A stretch of 53,502 nt of DNA from JBKEDF01 sp047975325 (GTDB taxonomy: Bacteria; Pseudomonadota; Alphaproteobacteria; Rhodobacterales; Rhodobacteraceae): positions 1 through 53,502 of the forward strand of contig JBKEDF010000003.1 in the NCBI GenBank assembly GCA_047975325.1, written 5' to 3'. Both the position numbers and the translations under genes were made by a program. Shown here piece by piece: positions 7,730 to 15,956 of the stretch. The notes beneath the pieces are model-generated. The model was not told the origin of the DNA and searched no databases. It saw only the letters and a program-made list of their open reading frames with translations. Every line of letters starts with the position of its first letter. Within the stretch, counting starts at the first letter, position 1.

Positions 7730-9631
7730 TCAGGCCTCAAGCATGAAGGCGTTGAAAAACATGCTGATTTTTTCATGGGCTTTCAGGGGCAGGACCAGAG
7801 CAACAAACTGATCGGGACGCAGGCAGAGGAGAGCGCCATGGCTTCGGTCGATACCGCGCAGGTCGTAAATATCCCGGCCGGGGATTCGGTCTGCACAATA
7901 GACCTTTTCGTAATCGGTCAGGCCAAGACGCCCCTTGACCGGTAAAAGCAGGCTTGGCAGGCTGGACAGTTCTATCTGACGGTGGTCGGACTGGAAGACC
8001 GCCCTGAAATCGATCACGCTGTCCATATCCGCATTTGATGGACCATGGCGCAGGATCGGACTTGTTTCCGCATTGACCAGAAAGTCGCAAAGCCTTGCAA
8101 TCTCGCGCCCCGGCTGCCCGTTATCACCCTGTCCCGCAAAGGCCAGCAGACGCCAGCGACCATCGGCCTTGAAGGCATGGCCAAGCTGCAACCGTTTCGC
8201 ATCGCCCAGCCGGATCACCGGCGCTGAATGAAACCGTTTTCCAACAATCTGACCGCTGGCAAGCGCCTGATGGCAATCATCCCCGGTGATTGCCGATGGG
8301 TCATACCGGGTTTCCACCCCAGCCGTATATCGCCCATGTTTCTTGAAATAGCTTTGAAATTGTGCGGCCTCGGCGCCGTTTCTGGGCCGGGCGCTGAACA
8401 GCCTTGCCATATCGCGGTCAAAATCGATCAGTTCCTTGGCTTTTGCGCGACGTTCGGCCGAATAGGTATCAAGCAGGGCCACGGACGATTGACCGCGCAA
8501 GACCGCCGCCAGTTTCCAGCCAAGGTTGAACGTATCGGCCATGGATACATTCATGCCCTGTCCCGCCTTGGGGCTGTGGGTGTGGCAGGCATCGCCCGCA
8601 ATGAAAATGCGTGGGGTCCGCTTGCCGCGCTCCGTCTCGGGCACATCATCGAAGGCATCGCAAAGCCGTTGGCCGATTTCATAGGCGGAGGACCAGGCGA
8701 CTTCTTTGACCTCAAGCGTGTAGGGGGCAAGGATTGCGCGGGCCTTTTCGATCAGCATATTCGAGGTGACGTTGCGATCTGCGGCGCGTTCGTCACCGAG
8801 CAATTCGTCCAGTTCGATATACATCCGGACCATGTAGCCGCCCTCACGCGGGATGATCAGGATGCTGCCCGCATCTGCAGACTGGATCGCCGCTTTTAGC
8901 CGGATATCGGGGAAATCGGTTACCGCAAGGATATCCATCACCCCCCAGAGCTGCCGTGCCGCTTCTCCTTTCAGGGCATATCCCAAGGATGTACGTACCA
9001 TGCTGCGCGCCCCGTCGCACCCCACGACATAGCGCGCCCGGATGATTTCCTGTTGCCCGGGCCTGTCCAGGCAGTCGAATGTGGCGATAACGGGATAGTC
9101 GTCATCTCCCGTCCGTTCCAGCGACATCAGTTCACGATTGTAATCCGGTGAAAGGCGACACGGGGAGTTGCGCATGACTTCCAAATAGAAATCATGTACC
9201 CGGGCCTGGTTCAGGATGACATGTGGCATTTCCGACAAATCGTCCTCGACGTCCTGAATTCGGTCTGCACGGGCAAGCCCCCCGGTTTCGGGGTCCGGGC
9301 GCCAGAAAGAGACCTCATTTACCCAATACCCTTCCTTGGTGACCTTTTCGGAAAAGCCGAAAGCTTCGAACATCTCAACAGAACGGCAGGCAATCCCGTC
9401 AGAACGGCAGGCAATCCCGTCGGCCTGACCGACTTCAAGTGGTCCGGCCTTGCGGTCAGTGATGCGGGTCACGATATCGCCAAAGGCCGAAAGCTGGGCG
9501 GCAAGCGTCAATCCCGCAGGCCCGCAGCCGATAATCAGGACATCGACCTTATCCTGTTTGCCCCCGGCATTGCCCTCCGGTTCCGCGATGGCCGGATCTC
9601 CGATCCGGAACCCGTCAAGATGATATTGCAT
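7730..9631 (-). CDS. mobA: FAD-dependent 3-hydroxybenzoate 4-monooxygenase (MobA-like)
   Basis: Class-A flavoprotein aromatic hydroxylase of 633 residues, close in length and N-terminus (MQYHLDGFRIGDP) to MobA of Comamonas testosteroni, which makes protocatechuate from 3-hydroxybenzoate with NADPH and oxygen. Seen motifs are the FAD site IIGCGPAGLTLAAQLS, the flavin motif IFIAGDACHTHSPKAGQGMN, and a thioredoxin-like C-terminal domain. It is transcribed away from a MarR-family gene, as mobA is from mobR. Odd: the conserved QADGIACR stretch is followed by a second DGIACRS from a 21-bp tandem duplication, adding seven residues near the flavin. Phenol 2-monooxygenase is the nearest alternative function. 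GGAGGG precedes the start. Confidence 0.82.
   Translation of the reverse strand: MQYHLDGFRIGDPAIAEPEGNAGGKQDKVDVLIIGCGPAGLTLAAQLSAFGDIVTRITDRKAGPLEVGQADGIACRSDGIACRSVEMFEAFGFSEKVTKEGYWVNEVSFWRPDPETGGLARADRIQDVEDDLSEMPHVILNQARVHDFYLEVMRNSPCRLSPDYNRELMSLERTGDDDYPVIATFDCLDRPGQQEIIRARYVVGCDGARSMVRTSLGYALKGEAARQLWGVMDILAVTDFPDIRLKAAIQSADAGSILIIPREGGYMVRMYIELDELLGDERAADRNVTSNMLIEKARAILAPYTLEVKEVAWSSAYEIGQRLCDAFDDVPETERGKRTPRIFIAGDACHTHSPKAGQGMNVSMADTFNLGWKLAAVLRGQSSVALLDTYSAERRAKAKELIDFDRDMARLFSARPRNGAEAAQFQSYFKKHGRYTAGVETRYDPSAITGDDCHQALASGQIVGKRFHSAPVIRLGDAKRLQLGHAFKADGRWRLLAFAGQGDNGQPGREIARLCDFLVNAETSPILRHGPSNADMDSVIDFRAVFQSDHRQIELSSLPSLLLPVKGRLGLTDYEKVYCADRIPGRDIYDLRGIDRSHGALLCLRPDQFVALVLPLKAHEKISMFFNAFMLEA
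9381..9422. repeat. 21-bp in-frame tandem duplication inside mobA
   Basis: Two adjacent 21-bp copies at 9381-9401 and 9402-9422 are identical at 20 of 21 bases. On the coding strand they give DGIACRS twice. Related hydroxylases carry this motif once, so one copy looks like a recent insertion. Confidence 0.93.
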
Positions 9632-9652
9632 GCGCTTCCCTCCAAATAGTAG

Positions 9653-9664
9653 TAAGTATACTTA
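9653..9664. promoter_or_regulatory. Palindrome between mobA and mobR, candidate operator
   Basis: TAAGTATACTTA is a perfect 12-bp inverted repeat 22 bp upstream of the mobA start, in the AT-rich 103-bp space shared by the two divergent genes. Symmetry, size and position suit a dimeric MarR-family repressor such as the mobR product. Binding is inferred. Confidence 0.5.
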
Positions 9665-9734
9665 TCATTTTATAGTGGAAAGCCATATCACATGTCAATA
9701 TAATATGCATGCTTATCATATAGGGGATCGGGAT

Positions 9735-10169
9735 ATGTGCGACCGTCAGGATCTGTCTGAATTGCCGGGTCATGTGATCAGGAGACTCAACCAACGTTCC
9801 ACGGCGATATTTCAGGAACGTGTCAAGGCGACGCGCTATGGTGATATGACCTCGGTTCAGTTTGCGGCCCTTGATATTCTGGATCGCAACCCGGGCATAG
9901 ATCAGGCCGGCCTGGCGCAGCAGATCGCCTATGACCGCGCAACCATCGGCGGGGTTATCAAGCGATTGGAAAGAAAGGGCTTCGTTGAAAGACAGGTTGA
10001 CGAAAAGGACCGTCGCGCCCGTAATCTCCAGCTCACGACACGGGGCAGGGCGGCGCTGGAATTACTGACCCCGGTTGTTGCCCGGATGCAATCGGATATT
10101 CTGGGCAATCTCGACAAGTCGGAAAGGGCAGTCTTCATGGCGCTTTCGCGCAAGGCAGTTGCCCTGTGA
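9735..10169 (+). CDS. mobR: MarR-family regulator divergent from mobA (MobR-like)
   Basis: Winged-helix regulator of 144 residues beginning MCDRQDL. The helix-turn-helix region reads QAGLAQQIAYDRATIGGVI, followed by the wing with DEKDRRARNLQLT. In C. testosteroni, MobR is a MarR-type repressor of the divergent mobA gene and responds to 3-hydroxybenzoate; the same arrangement here supports the name. ATG at 9735 is preferred because GGGGA lies seven bases upstream; in-frame starts at 9705 and 9630 would run through the likely operator region. The 3' end is 22 bp from the convergent end of the unknown membrane protein gene. Confidence 0.78.
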   Translation: MCDRQDLSELPGHVIRRLNQRSTAIFQERVKATRYGDMTSVQFAALDILDRNPGIDQAGLAQQIAYDRATIGGVIKRLERKGFVERQVDEKDRRARNLQLTTRGRAALELLTPVVARMQSDILGNLDKSERAVFMALSRKAVAL

Positions 10170-10191
10170 TGGTAACTGGTTGCGCAGAAGG

Positions 10192-11208
10192 TCAGTTGGC
10201 ACAGATATCTTGCAATCTGACCCAATCCTCATCGGACATCAGCGCCGGCGGGGTGACATTGGCGAAGGGGTCAGCCTCGATCAGGGCCTGAACATTGCCA
10301 CCACCCGGATCGATGGCCTGGGCATAGGGCCGTGTGGAAATGCCAGCCGCCTCAAAACGCGGGAGCAATATCTGTTCGGGCGGGCGGGCTTGCGGGGTTT
10401 CCAGCAGGGTCTCGGCATAGCCGCCAAGCGAGTTTGCAGGCAATGTTCCCGTCGTCAGCAACCGCAGCGTTGCCGTAACACCGGCATAGCGCAGCAGGGG
10501 CAGCATCGGATCATCGCGTTCTGCTGCGATGGTTTCTGCCAGCGCGACCCCGGCCAGCAGATCCGGGCCATCCTGTTCTGCCAGAAGATCCTGGGACAAT
10601 ACGATGACCGGACCAGGCAGGTTTCGCGCCAGCGTCACGCCTTCGCGTATGACGACCAGATCCGGCGGTGGTGTCGCCAGCTTCGCCGCCAGTTCGGCCA
10701 GTACCTCGGTGCCGCGTGGACCCGCACAACGCTGTCCGGTCAGGCGTGACAGATCCAGAAGCGCCATGCGCCCGATTTCCTTGCGTTTCGTATCAGGCAG
10801 GACGGAAGCCGTTCGTTCCACCAGTGCCGGTGGCAGATAAACAAGCCCCAGAATTACGATCCCGGCCGATAGCGCCGCAAGCATCGTATTACGCAACCGC
10901 CCCGGATGGGGCCTTGCGGCCTTCAATGCGGATTGCACCGTTTCCAGCGCCGCGATCATGTCGGGATCTTCAAGTTCCAGTGTTTCCCCTTCCGGGGACC
11001 CGGGCCCGAAAATTGCGGGTCTTTCACCCGGATTGAGCCGGATTACCGCCGGGAGTGACCAATGCGAAAGCGGCGTATCCTGTCGCGGATCGGACAGCAC
11101 GAGCGAACTGTCGCCGAGATTGACGATCACCTCCCGGCGTTTCCCATCCGCGATATCCCGCCAGAGGCCGCGGCTTTCGAGTTTCAGGTATTTCTTAAGC
11201 GCCGTCAT
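10192..11208 (-). CDS. Conserved hypothetical single-pass membrane protein
   Basis: Protein of 338 residues that I do not recognise. Residues 1-105 are soluble (ending in RPHPGRLRN), one hydrophobic span follows at about 107-130 (NTMLAALSAGIVILGLVYLPP), and a soluble C-terminal domain of about 200 residues lies after it. Positive charges before the span place the N-terminus in the cytoplasm and the large domain in the periplasm. The domain includes VIVLSQDLLAEQDGPDLLAGVALAE, which resembles the helix after the active site of M48-like metallopeptidases but lacks HExxH. It lies 65 bp downstream of the acyl-CoA synthetase on the same strand, so may be co-transcribed. Function unknown. Confidence 0.65.
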   Translation of the reverse strand: MTALKKYLKLESRGLWRDIADGKRREVIVNLGDSSLVLSDPRQDTPLSHWSLPAVIRLNPGERPAIFGPGSPEGETLELEDPDMIAALETVQSALKAARPHPGRLRNTMLAALSAGIVILGLVYLPPALVERTASVLPDTKRKEIGRMALLDLSRLTGQRCAGPRGTEVLAELAAKLATPPPDLVVIREGVTLARNLPGPVIVLSQDLLAEQDGPDLLAGVALAETIAAERDDPMLPLLRYAGVTATLRLLTTGTLPANSLGGYAETLLETPQARPPEQILLPRFEAAGISTRPYAQAIDPGGGNVQALIEADPFANVTPPALMSDEDWVRLQDICAN

Positions 11209-11273
11209 CGGCTGTTATGGCCTTGCCTGCCCCCAAACGTGGAAAAGATAACCGAGCCCGCACGACTGTACAA

Positions 11274-12899
11274 TTACCCCAGTTTCGTCCGCTCCCTCAG
11301 TGCAAATTTCTGGATCTTGCCGGTGGAGGTTTTCGGCAGTTCCCCGAAGATCACTGATTTGGGGGTCTTGAAGCCCGCAAGCCTTTCCCGGACGAAGGCG
11401 ATAAGTTCCGATTCGCTGGTTTCCATCCCGGATTTCAGTTCCACGAAGGCGCAGGGTACCTCGCCCCATTTTGGATCGGGCTTTGCCACAACGGCGCAAA
11501 GCAGTACGGCCGGGTGATGCATCAGCACACCCTCGACCTCGACCGAGCTTACATTTTCTCCACCGGAAATGATGATATCCTTGGCGCGATCGGTGATCTT
11601 GATATAGCCGTCGGGATGCTGAAAGGCGATATCGCCGGAATGAAACCAACCGCCCCGGAATGCCTCCTGAGTGGCTTCGGGGTTCTTGTAGTACCCTTTC
11701 ATGACCGTATTGCCGCGCAACATGATTTCCCCCAGCGTCGTTGCATCGCGGGCGACCGGGTGCATTTTATCATCCATCACGATGGCCTCTGAGGAATAGG
11801 GCTGCACCACGCCCGTCCGGGCCTTGATCGCGGCACGGTCAGATTCGGGCAGATTGTCCCAATCGGGATTCCAGAGACATTCGGTGATATGGCCATAAGT
11901 TTCCGTCAGGCCGTATACTTGTGTGACGTTGAAGCCCAAAGGTTCGATTGCTGCAAGTATTGCGGCAGGTGGCGGGGCACCTGCGGTAAAAACTTGTACG
12001 ATATGATTAAACCTACATCGTTCTTCGGGTTGGGCATTGATGATCGCGTTGAGCACAATCGGCGCCCCTCCGAAATGGGTTACACCCTCATCTGCGATGG
12101 CGGCATAGATATTTGCGGCAGTAATGTCGCGACAGCAGATCACCGTGCCGCCCAAGACCGGCATCATCCAAGTATGGCACCAGCCGTTGCAATGAAAAAG
12201 CGGCACGATGGTCAGGTATTTGGGAAACATCGTCAGCCCCCAGCTTACGACCGTTCCCATCGTGTTCAGATAGGCTCCGCGATGATGGCAGACCACGCCC
12301 TTGGGCCGCCCCGTGGTGCCGGAGGTATAGTTCAGCGCGATGCTTTCCCATTCATCCTCGGGCATGATCCAGTCAAAGGCCGGGTCCCCTTCGGCCAGAA
12401 GATCCTCATATTCCAGATCGGTGCCATTGGCGGGGTGGCCCGCCTGCACATCGGCAACCTCCACCAGTAATGGTCGTGGCCCCGCCAGCCCCTCTATCGC
12501 CGTGCGGGCCAGCGGCATATGTGCCGCATCGCAAAGCACGATCTTTGCACCACCATGATCAAGGATGTAGCCCACCGTATCGGCATCCAGCCGGGTATTG
12601 ATCGTATTCAGCACCGCACCACAGGCGGGTACACCGAAATGCGCCTCGGCCTGCGGGGGCAGATTGGGCAGGATGGTTGCCACGACATCGCCGGGTTTCA
12701 CACCCCGACCCGCCAGTGCCGAGGCGAGGCGGCTGACCCGTGCATGATATTCGGCATAGCTGCGCCGGACCTTTCCGTAGACCACTGCAGGACGGTCAGG
12801 GAAAAGTCCGGCTGCACGGTCCAGATGTGTCAATGGTGTCAGCGGCATGTAATTCGCGCTGCAGCGTTCCAGCCCGGTTTCATCGGCTAGCCACCCCAT
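11274..12899 (-). CDS. AMP-dependent acyl-CoA synthetase
   Basis: Adenylate-forming ligase of 541 residues making acyl-CoA from a carboxylic acid, ATP and CoA. The AMP-binding motif is YTSGTTGRPKGV, the hinge region DRAKDIIISGGENVSSVEVE, and the catalytic Lys is in PKTSTGKIQK, all intact. Length and N-terminus (MGWLADETGLERCSANYMPLTPL) match a subgroup common in Rhodobacterales that is usually annotated as fatty-acyl or methylmercaptopropionyl-CoA (DmdB-type) ligase. The substrate cannot be decided here. AAAGGG precedes the ATG. The upstream 600 bp is non-coding and rich in hairpins. Confidence 0.85.
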   Translation of the reverse strand: MGWLADETGLERCSANYMPLTPLTHLDRAAGLFPDRPAVVYGKVRRSYAEYHARVSRLASALAGRGVKPGDVVATILPNLPPQAEAHFGVPACGAVLNTINTRLDADTVGYILDHGGAKIVLCDAAHMPLARTAIEGLAGPRPLLVEVADVQAGHPANGTDLEYEDLLAEGDPAFDWIMPEDEWESIALNYTSGTTGRPKGVVCHHRGAYLNTMGTVVSWGLTMFPKYLTIVPLFHCNGWCHTWMMPVLGGTVICCRDITAANIYAAIADEGVTHFGGAPIVLNAIINAQPEERCRFNHIVQVFTAGAPPPAAILAAIEPLGFNVTQVYGLTETYGHITECLWNPDWDNLPESDRAAIKARTGVVQPYSSEAIVMDDKMHPVARDATTLGEIMLRGNTVMKGYYKNPEATQEAFRGGWFHSGDIAFQHPDGYIKITDRAKDIIISGGENVSSVEVEGVLMHHPAVLLCAVVAKPDPKWGEVPCAFVELKSGMETSESELIAFVRERLAGFKTPKSVIFGELPKTSTGKIQKFALRERTKLG

Positions 12900-13038
12900 G
12901 GATAATCCCTTTCCCCTTATCGGGGCCGTTGGTGCGCCCCGGTGAGATCGCGATTTTGACGGCTACCGGGTCTTTTGCAAGTTTTCTTGCCACGTTCCTG
13001 TGCGACAACCATTGTCAAGTGGACGCGATTGCCGGGAT

Positions 13039-13067
13039 CCTGCGGCAATTGGTTGTTTAGCCGCAGG
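13039..13067. repeat. Inverted repeat, 8-bp arms
   Basis: CCTGCGGC at 13039-13046 and GCCGCAGG at 13060-13067 are perfect complements around a 13-nt loop. There is no following T-run on either strand, so it is not a standard terminator. Confidence 0.7.
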
Positions 13068-13233
13068 AAATGGCATGTAACGGTTGCCATATCGATAGTT
13101 TTCTGCCCAATTTCCGCGAGTTTCGGTGTGGGGCTGGATTTGTGTGGATCTTTGGTGAAAGATGCACGGCAGATGTGATGTGCCCGACATGATCACGAAC
13201 AAGGGGGTTCGGTTTCTTCGGGGGAGGGAATAA

Positions 13234-13265
13234 GGGGGACAGGCTTTCACGAAAGTCCATCCCCC
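13234..13265. repeat. Imperfect 32-bp inverted repeat (hairpin)
   Basis: Starts GGGGGAC and ends with GTCCATCCCCC; about 14-bp arms around a CTTTC-AC-GAAAG core. As RNA from the minus strand two of three imperfect positions become G-U pairs, so the leftward transcript would fold better than the rightward one. Confidence 0.65.
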
Positions 13266-13283
13266 AGATAGGTTCTGAAATAT

Positions 13284-13303
13284 ATATGGCGGGCCCGCCA
13301 TAT
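13284..13303. repeat. Perfect 20-bp palindrome
   Basis: ATATGGCGGGCCCGCCATAT equals its own reverse complement, with a GC-rich core and AT ends. Possible binding site for a dimeric regulator, or the second of three consecutive stem elements. No T-run follows. Confidence 0.85.
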
Positions 13304-13343
13304 GAGGGTCGGCTGGGCCGCCCCCCACCCAATGATCTGGAGG

Positions 13344-13381
13344 TCCGGCGAACCTTACCAACACCGGCAAGGCTCGCCGGA
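13344..13381. repeat. Inverted repeat with 16-bp arms and 6-nt loop
   Basis: Arms at 13344-13359 and 13366-13381 match at 14 of 16 positions. The two exceptions are G-U pairs if transcribed leftward, giving an unbroken 16-bp stem on the minus strand but two A-C mismatches on the plus strand. Confidence 0.8.
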
Positions 13382-13510
13382 TACTCGTTAAAATCCAGGA
13401 AACTCCCGGGAACGATATTATGGATGACAAATGTTGACGGCAGAATTAATGGGAATTCCAGAGACGGTTTCCCCGGTTCGCATTGCCCAGTTAATGAAAG
13501 TCCCTGCCCA

Positions 13511-13966
13511 ATGAGCTTAAGCAGCTATCTCAAGAAACATACCGAGGCCCTGGTTAAGGATGTCGGCATTGAAACGGCTTCTCAACTGTCGGGAAAATCC
13601 AAGGCGACGCTTGGGCGTTACTATTCCGATGCGGATGAGCATAGCGAACGCTTCATGCCGGTTGATGTCGTGGCCGCAATCGAGGCGAAGGCAGGCTTCC
13701 CTCATGTTACCAGCGCCCTGGCCGATCTGCGCGGTATCACGCTTGCCTATGATGGCAACCGGCGCAATTCCACATCATCGGGTGTGAATGCCGATGTCGT
13801 CGCCCTGTCACAACGCTTTGCCTTGTTGATGGGCGAATATAATCAGGCGATATCGGACGGCAAGATTTCGATCAACGAGGCGAAGCGCCTGCTGCAGGAA
13901 ACACTGGCAATCCAACAGGTGTTGTTGGCGATGAAGCTCAATCTTGAGGAAGAAGCCACACAGTAG
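13511..13966 (+). CDS. Phage CII-like small regulatory protein
   Basis: Protein of 151 residues. The N-terminal half (VKDVGIETASQLSGKSKATL, then VDVVAAIEAKAGFPHVTSAL) resembles the helix-turn-helix of phage regulatory protein CII/CP76-type families; the C-terminal half is a predicted amphipathic helix (SINEAKRLLQETLAIQQVLL) suited to oligomerisation. I cannot assign a target. The start MSLSSYLK is chosen for its match to this domain layout; no strong ribosome site is visible, and an in-frame ATG about 90 bases upstream is possible. It converges on rhlE with a 33-bp gap. No other phage genes are nearby, so this may be a domesticated regulator. Confidence 0.6.
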   Translation: MSLSSYLKKHTEALVKDVGIETASQLSGKSKATLGRYYSDADEHSERFMPVDVVAAIEAKAGFPHVTSALADLRGITLAYDGNRRNSTSSGVNADVVALSQRFALLMGEYNQAISDGKISINEAKRLLQETLAIQQVLLAMKLNLEEEATQ

Positions 13967-13999
13967 GCATCTGTGGTGCTTCGCCCTGATTCCGGGGCG

Positions 14000-15319
14000 T
14001 CAGGCCGGGCCGGGCTTGTTTTGCCCGCGACGGGGGCGCCTGCGGCGGGGTGCTTCGTTCCCTCCGGGCCTGCCCTGCGGTTTCTGTCCCGATTTCGGTT
14101 TTGCCGGGGTCTTTGTACCGGGTTTCGGGCCACGCCCACGATTACCGCGCCGTTGCCCGGGCTTTGGTGCGGCCTGTCGTTCCGCCAGTCCCCAGGCCGC
14201 GCCGCCAAGCACAGGCAGGGCGGTTTTCAACAGCTTTTCGATGGCGTCCAGTTCATCCATTTCGGCAGGAGCGCAGAAGCTGACCGAAGATCCGTCCTTG
14301 CCCGCTCGTGCAGTGCGCCCGATGCGGTGGACATAGTTTTCCGGCACATTGGGCAGATCGTGGTTATAGACATGCCGCACTGTTGGAATATCGATACCCC
14401 GTGCGGCAACATCGGTTGCCACCAGTACATCCAGTTCCCCGTTGCGGAAAGCCGTCAGCGCCCTGTCCCGCTGATTTTGTGACTTGTTCCCATGGATCGA
14501 ATCACATTTGAACCCCCAGCTTGTAAGGAGCCGACTGAGTTTTTCGGAACCATGTTTGGTGCGGCCAAAAACCAGCGCCTGTTCGCCGGGATGCTTCAGG
14601 AGATAGTTTTCAAGCAGCTTGGCCTTGTCTCCCTGCGGGGTGAAATGCACACCCTGGCTGATCTTGTCGGCGGGCTTGCCCGGGGTTGCGACCTGCACGC
14701 GCACCGGTTCGCGCAGATAGGTGCCAGCGATTTCCTCGATATCCTTGGGCATCGTCGCTGAAAACAAAAGCGTCTGCCGTTTCAGCGGGATATGTTTGGC
14801 GATCCGGCGCAGCGCGTGAATGAACCCCATATCCAGCATATGGTCAGCTTCGTCCAGCACCAGATAACCGCATTTTTCAAGTGAAACATCGCCGCGTTCC
14901 AGCAGATCAATCAGCCGGCCCGGGGTTGCGACCAGAACGTCGGTTCCCTTCGCGAGTGCCTGGCTTTGTCGATTGATCGAAGCGCCGCCGACGACCATCG
15001 TGACCTTCACCGGAGTTCCCTTTGTGAAGATTTCCAGATTATCACGGATCTGGGTTGTCAGTTCCCGGGTTGGCGCCAGGATCAGCGCGCGAACATTGCG
15101 CGGCCCCGGCGGATGTCCGATATCAAGCAGCCGGTGCAGCAAGGGCAGCCCGAAAGCCGCCGTCTTGCCCGTACCTGTCTGGGCAAGCCCCATCAGGTCA
15201 CGCCCTTTCATGATATGCGGGATTGCCTGCGCCTGAATTGGCGTCGGGGATTTCAATTTGGTCTTTTCAAGTGCCTTCAACAGTTTGGCGGAAAGGCCGA
15301 GTTCGGCAAATGTTGTCAT
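14000..15319 (-). CDS. rhlE: DEAD-box ATP-dependent RNA helicase (RhlE type)
   Basis: RNA helicase of 439 residues with every core motif: PTPIQAQAIP (Q), AQTGTGKT (I), PTRELTTQI (Ia), DEAD (II), SAT (III), RGIDIP (V) and HRIGRTAR (VI). After about residue 375 comes a basic tail rich in Gly, Arg, Lys and Pro, typical of RhlE proteins and likely to bind RNA. It unwinds short RNA duplexes in ribosome maturation and RNA turnover, often at low temperature. A perfect 7-bp hairpin lies 14-30 bases before its start and could control translation. Confidence 0.92.
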   Translation of the reverse strand: MTTFAELGLSAKLLKALEKTKLKSPTPIQAQAIPHIMKGRDLMGLAQTGTGKTAAFGLPLLHRLLDIGHPPGPRNVRALILAPTRELTTQIRDNLEIFTKGTPVKVTMVVGGASINRQSQALAKGTDVLVATPGRLIDLLERGDVSLEKCGYLVLDEADHMLDMGFIHALRRIAKHIPLKRQTLLFSATMPKDIEEIAGTYLREPVRVQVATPGKPADKISQGVHFTPQGDKAKLLENYLLKHPGEQALVFGRTKHGSEKLSRLLTSWGFKCDSIHGNKSQNQRDRALTAFRNGELDVLVATDVAARGIDIPTVRHVYNHDLPNVPENYVHRIGRTARAGKDGSSVSFCAPAEMDELDAIEKLLKTALPVLGGAAWGLAERQAAPKPGQRRGNRGRGPKPGTKTPAKPKSGQKPQGRPGGNEAPRRRRPRRGQNKPGPA

Positions 15320-15956
15320 GAATCTCTTTTCCGGCCATGTTTCATGGCCCGTCAGTTGGGGGCAAATACCCTTGGATCCGGCCTTTGCCCGGATGCCATA
15401 TGCCCTTCGCGGACCCCCTGCGTGATGGTGGGAACATTTTCCGGGCCATTGACATGCTCACGCGGCACGGGCCTCCGGTTGCAGGGCAGATGGGGTTTTT
15501 TGCGGTATCTGTCAAGCGGCCTTCCCCTTGCCCATACGTCATTGCCGATATCAGACAAGGGACAAAGGCGGGTTTCATCACGATCATGGATTGAATTACG
15601 GGAAAATGAATGATCTTCTTTCCGGGCAGGGAGATGGAAGGACAGAGCCACGATGAAAACATCGGGCCGGATCAACAGATGCACGGCACGGTTTAAGGAC
15701 AGACGGCTTTTGCCCAGTCAGGGCAGGTCTGTCGATGAATGGGTATCCGAAGATTGCCTTCACCTGCATTTCCATATGGTGTCAGGCCGGCAGCGGCGGG
15801 AACGCGCCATGGCCCGGATTGCGGTCAGGACCGGTTGCATCGACAGGTCTGCCGCGATCCTGACTGCCATGATGGATGCGTTGCCGCCCGGCATGCCCGG
15901 TTTCCCCCTCTTCCCGACGCCGGAAAGGATCCGGCGCGAATGAATGGAATGACAGA
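15320..15956. other. Intergenic region between rhlE and the DapA-like gene
   Basis: No gene is supported in these 637 bp. A 96-codon plus-strand frame (15653-15943) has a weak GGAAGG site and ends just before the next gene, but its product matches nothing I know. The hairpin next to rhlE is listed separately. The region must hold the divergent promoters for rhlE and for the 8-kb catabolic/transport operon to the right; no clear promoter hexamers stand out. Confidence 0.5.
15333..15349 (-). promoter_or_regulatory. Hairpin in the rhlE 5' leader
   Basis: GGCCATG-AAA-CATGGCC on the minus strand is a perfect 7-bp stem, immediately followed by the GGAAAAGAG ribosome site of rhlE. It could modulate access to the start, for instance with temperature. 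Confidence 0.45.

Larger units (their letters stand above)
12900..13510. other. Non-coding divergent region with four palindromes
   Basis: No convincing gene lies between the leftward acyl-CoA synthetase and the rightward CII-like gene. Open frames here, including a 155-codon one on the minus strand, show no family resemblance or ribosome site. The region instead holds four inverted repeats, listed separately, three of them within 150 bp. A further GGGGC/GCCCC pair lies next to the synthetase ribosome site. Confidence 0.6.

Noticed and set aside
12963..13430. 155-codon minus-strand frame across the palindrome-rich region
   Set aside because: Composition unlike a real protein, no ribosome site, and it runs through all the hairpins; a non-coding structured region explains the sequence better.
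15653..15943. 96-codon frame with a weak ribosome site ahead of the DapA-like gene
   Set aside because: No family resemblance, His/Arg-rich composition typical of chance frames in GC-rich DNA, and an overlapping alternative frame of similar length; left as intergenic.
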